A stretch of DNA of 5,005 bases from Phormidesmis priestleyi (lineage in GTDB: Bacteria; Cyanobacteriota; Cyanobacteriia; Phormidesmidales; Phormidesmidaceae): positions 1 to 5,005 of the forward strand of contig QBMP01000314.1 in assembly GCA_003242115.1 (NCBI GenBank), in the 5' to 3' direction. The number at the start of each line of letters is the position of its first letter. The first letter of the stretch is position 1. Shown here piece by piece: positions 4,986-5,005 of this stretch. Below the pieces are notes generated by a model that saw only the letters and a list, made by a program, of their open reading frames with translations, was not told the origin of the DNA and did no database searches. The translations under genes were made by a program, and so were the position numbers.

Positions 4986-5005
4986 ATTCGATGAACGGGA
5001 CTGAT

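Noticed and set aside
4991..5005. ATG at 4991 as the start of a plus-strand gene at the right edge
   Set aside because: Only five codons are visible and no ribosome site is clear, so nothing supports it.

Overview
This is a gene-dense window in which every supported gene lies on the minus strand. The DNA suggests a cyanobacterium, but only weakly: there is one HIP1 octamer (GCGATCGC at 3416-3423), moderate GC, and several small exported or membrane proteins of uncertain family. I see no tRNA, rRNA, CRISPR array, insertion sequence or phage gene.

Layout from left to right. (1) 1-202: the 5' part of an exported protein that runs off the left edge. Its frame stays open upstream to about position 410 through several alternative starts, with nested inverted repeats over 363-396. 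(2) 428-553, plus strand: a short hydrophobic open frame that looks like the tail of a lost membrane protein. (3) 560-937: an NTF2-like (DUF4440/SnoaL-type) protein. (4) 974-1000: a perfect 24-bp palindrome with a T tract. (5) 1021-1293: a small secreted protein with two cysteines. (6) 1455-2159: a four-helix membrane protein made of two homologous two-helix halves. (7) 2184-2400: a relic that keeps the two ends of a DUF6326-like membrane protein in different frames. Its C-terminal part could also be read as a 36-residue single-helix protein. (8) 2428-3579: a serine beta-lactamase/DD-peptidase-fold hydrolase with the SxxK, YxN and HxG motifs intact. (9) 3711-4565 and 4552-4908: a secreted four-cysteine protein of unknown function and, overlapping its start by 14 bases, a three-helix membrane protein read just before it.

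Likely transcription units, inferred from spacing and strand: 4908 to 3711 (membrane protein, then secreted protein, probably translationally coupled); 3579 to 1455 (hydrolase, relic, duplicated membrane protein, with no convincing terminator between them); then the secreted small protein; then the NTF2-like protein. Nothing ties these into one pathway. The common theme is the cell envelope: three exported proteins, two membrane proteins, and a hydrolase of a family that often acts on peptidoglycan or beta-lactams, although this one lacks a visible export signal.

No clear new multi-gene system is present. The points most worth a second look are the gapless internal duplication in the 1455-2159 protein, the decayed DUF6326-like gene with its surviving 36-codon frame, and the overlapping membrane/secreted gene pair.
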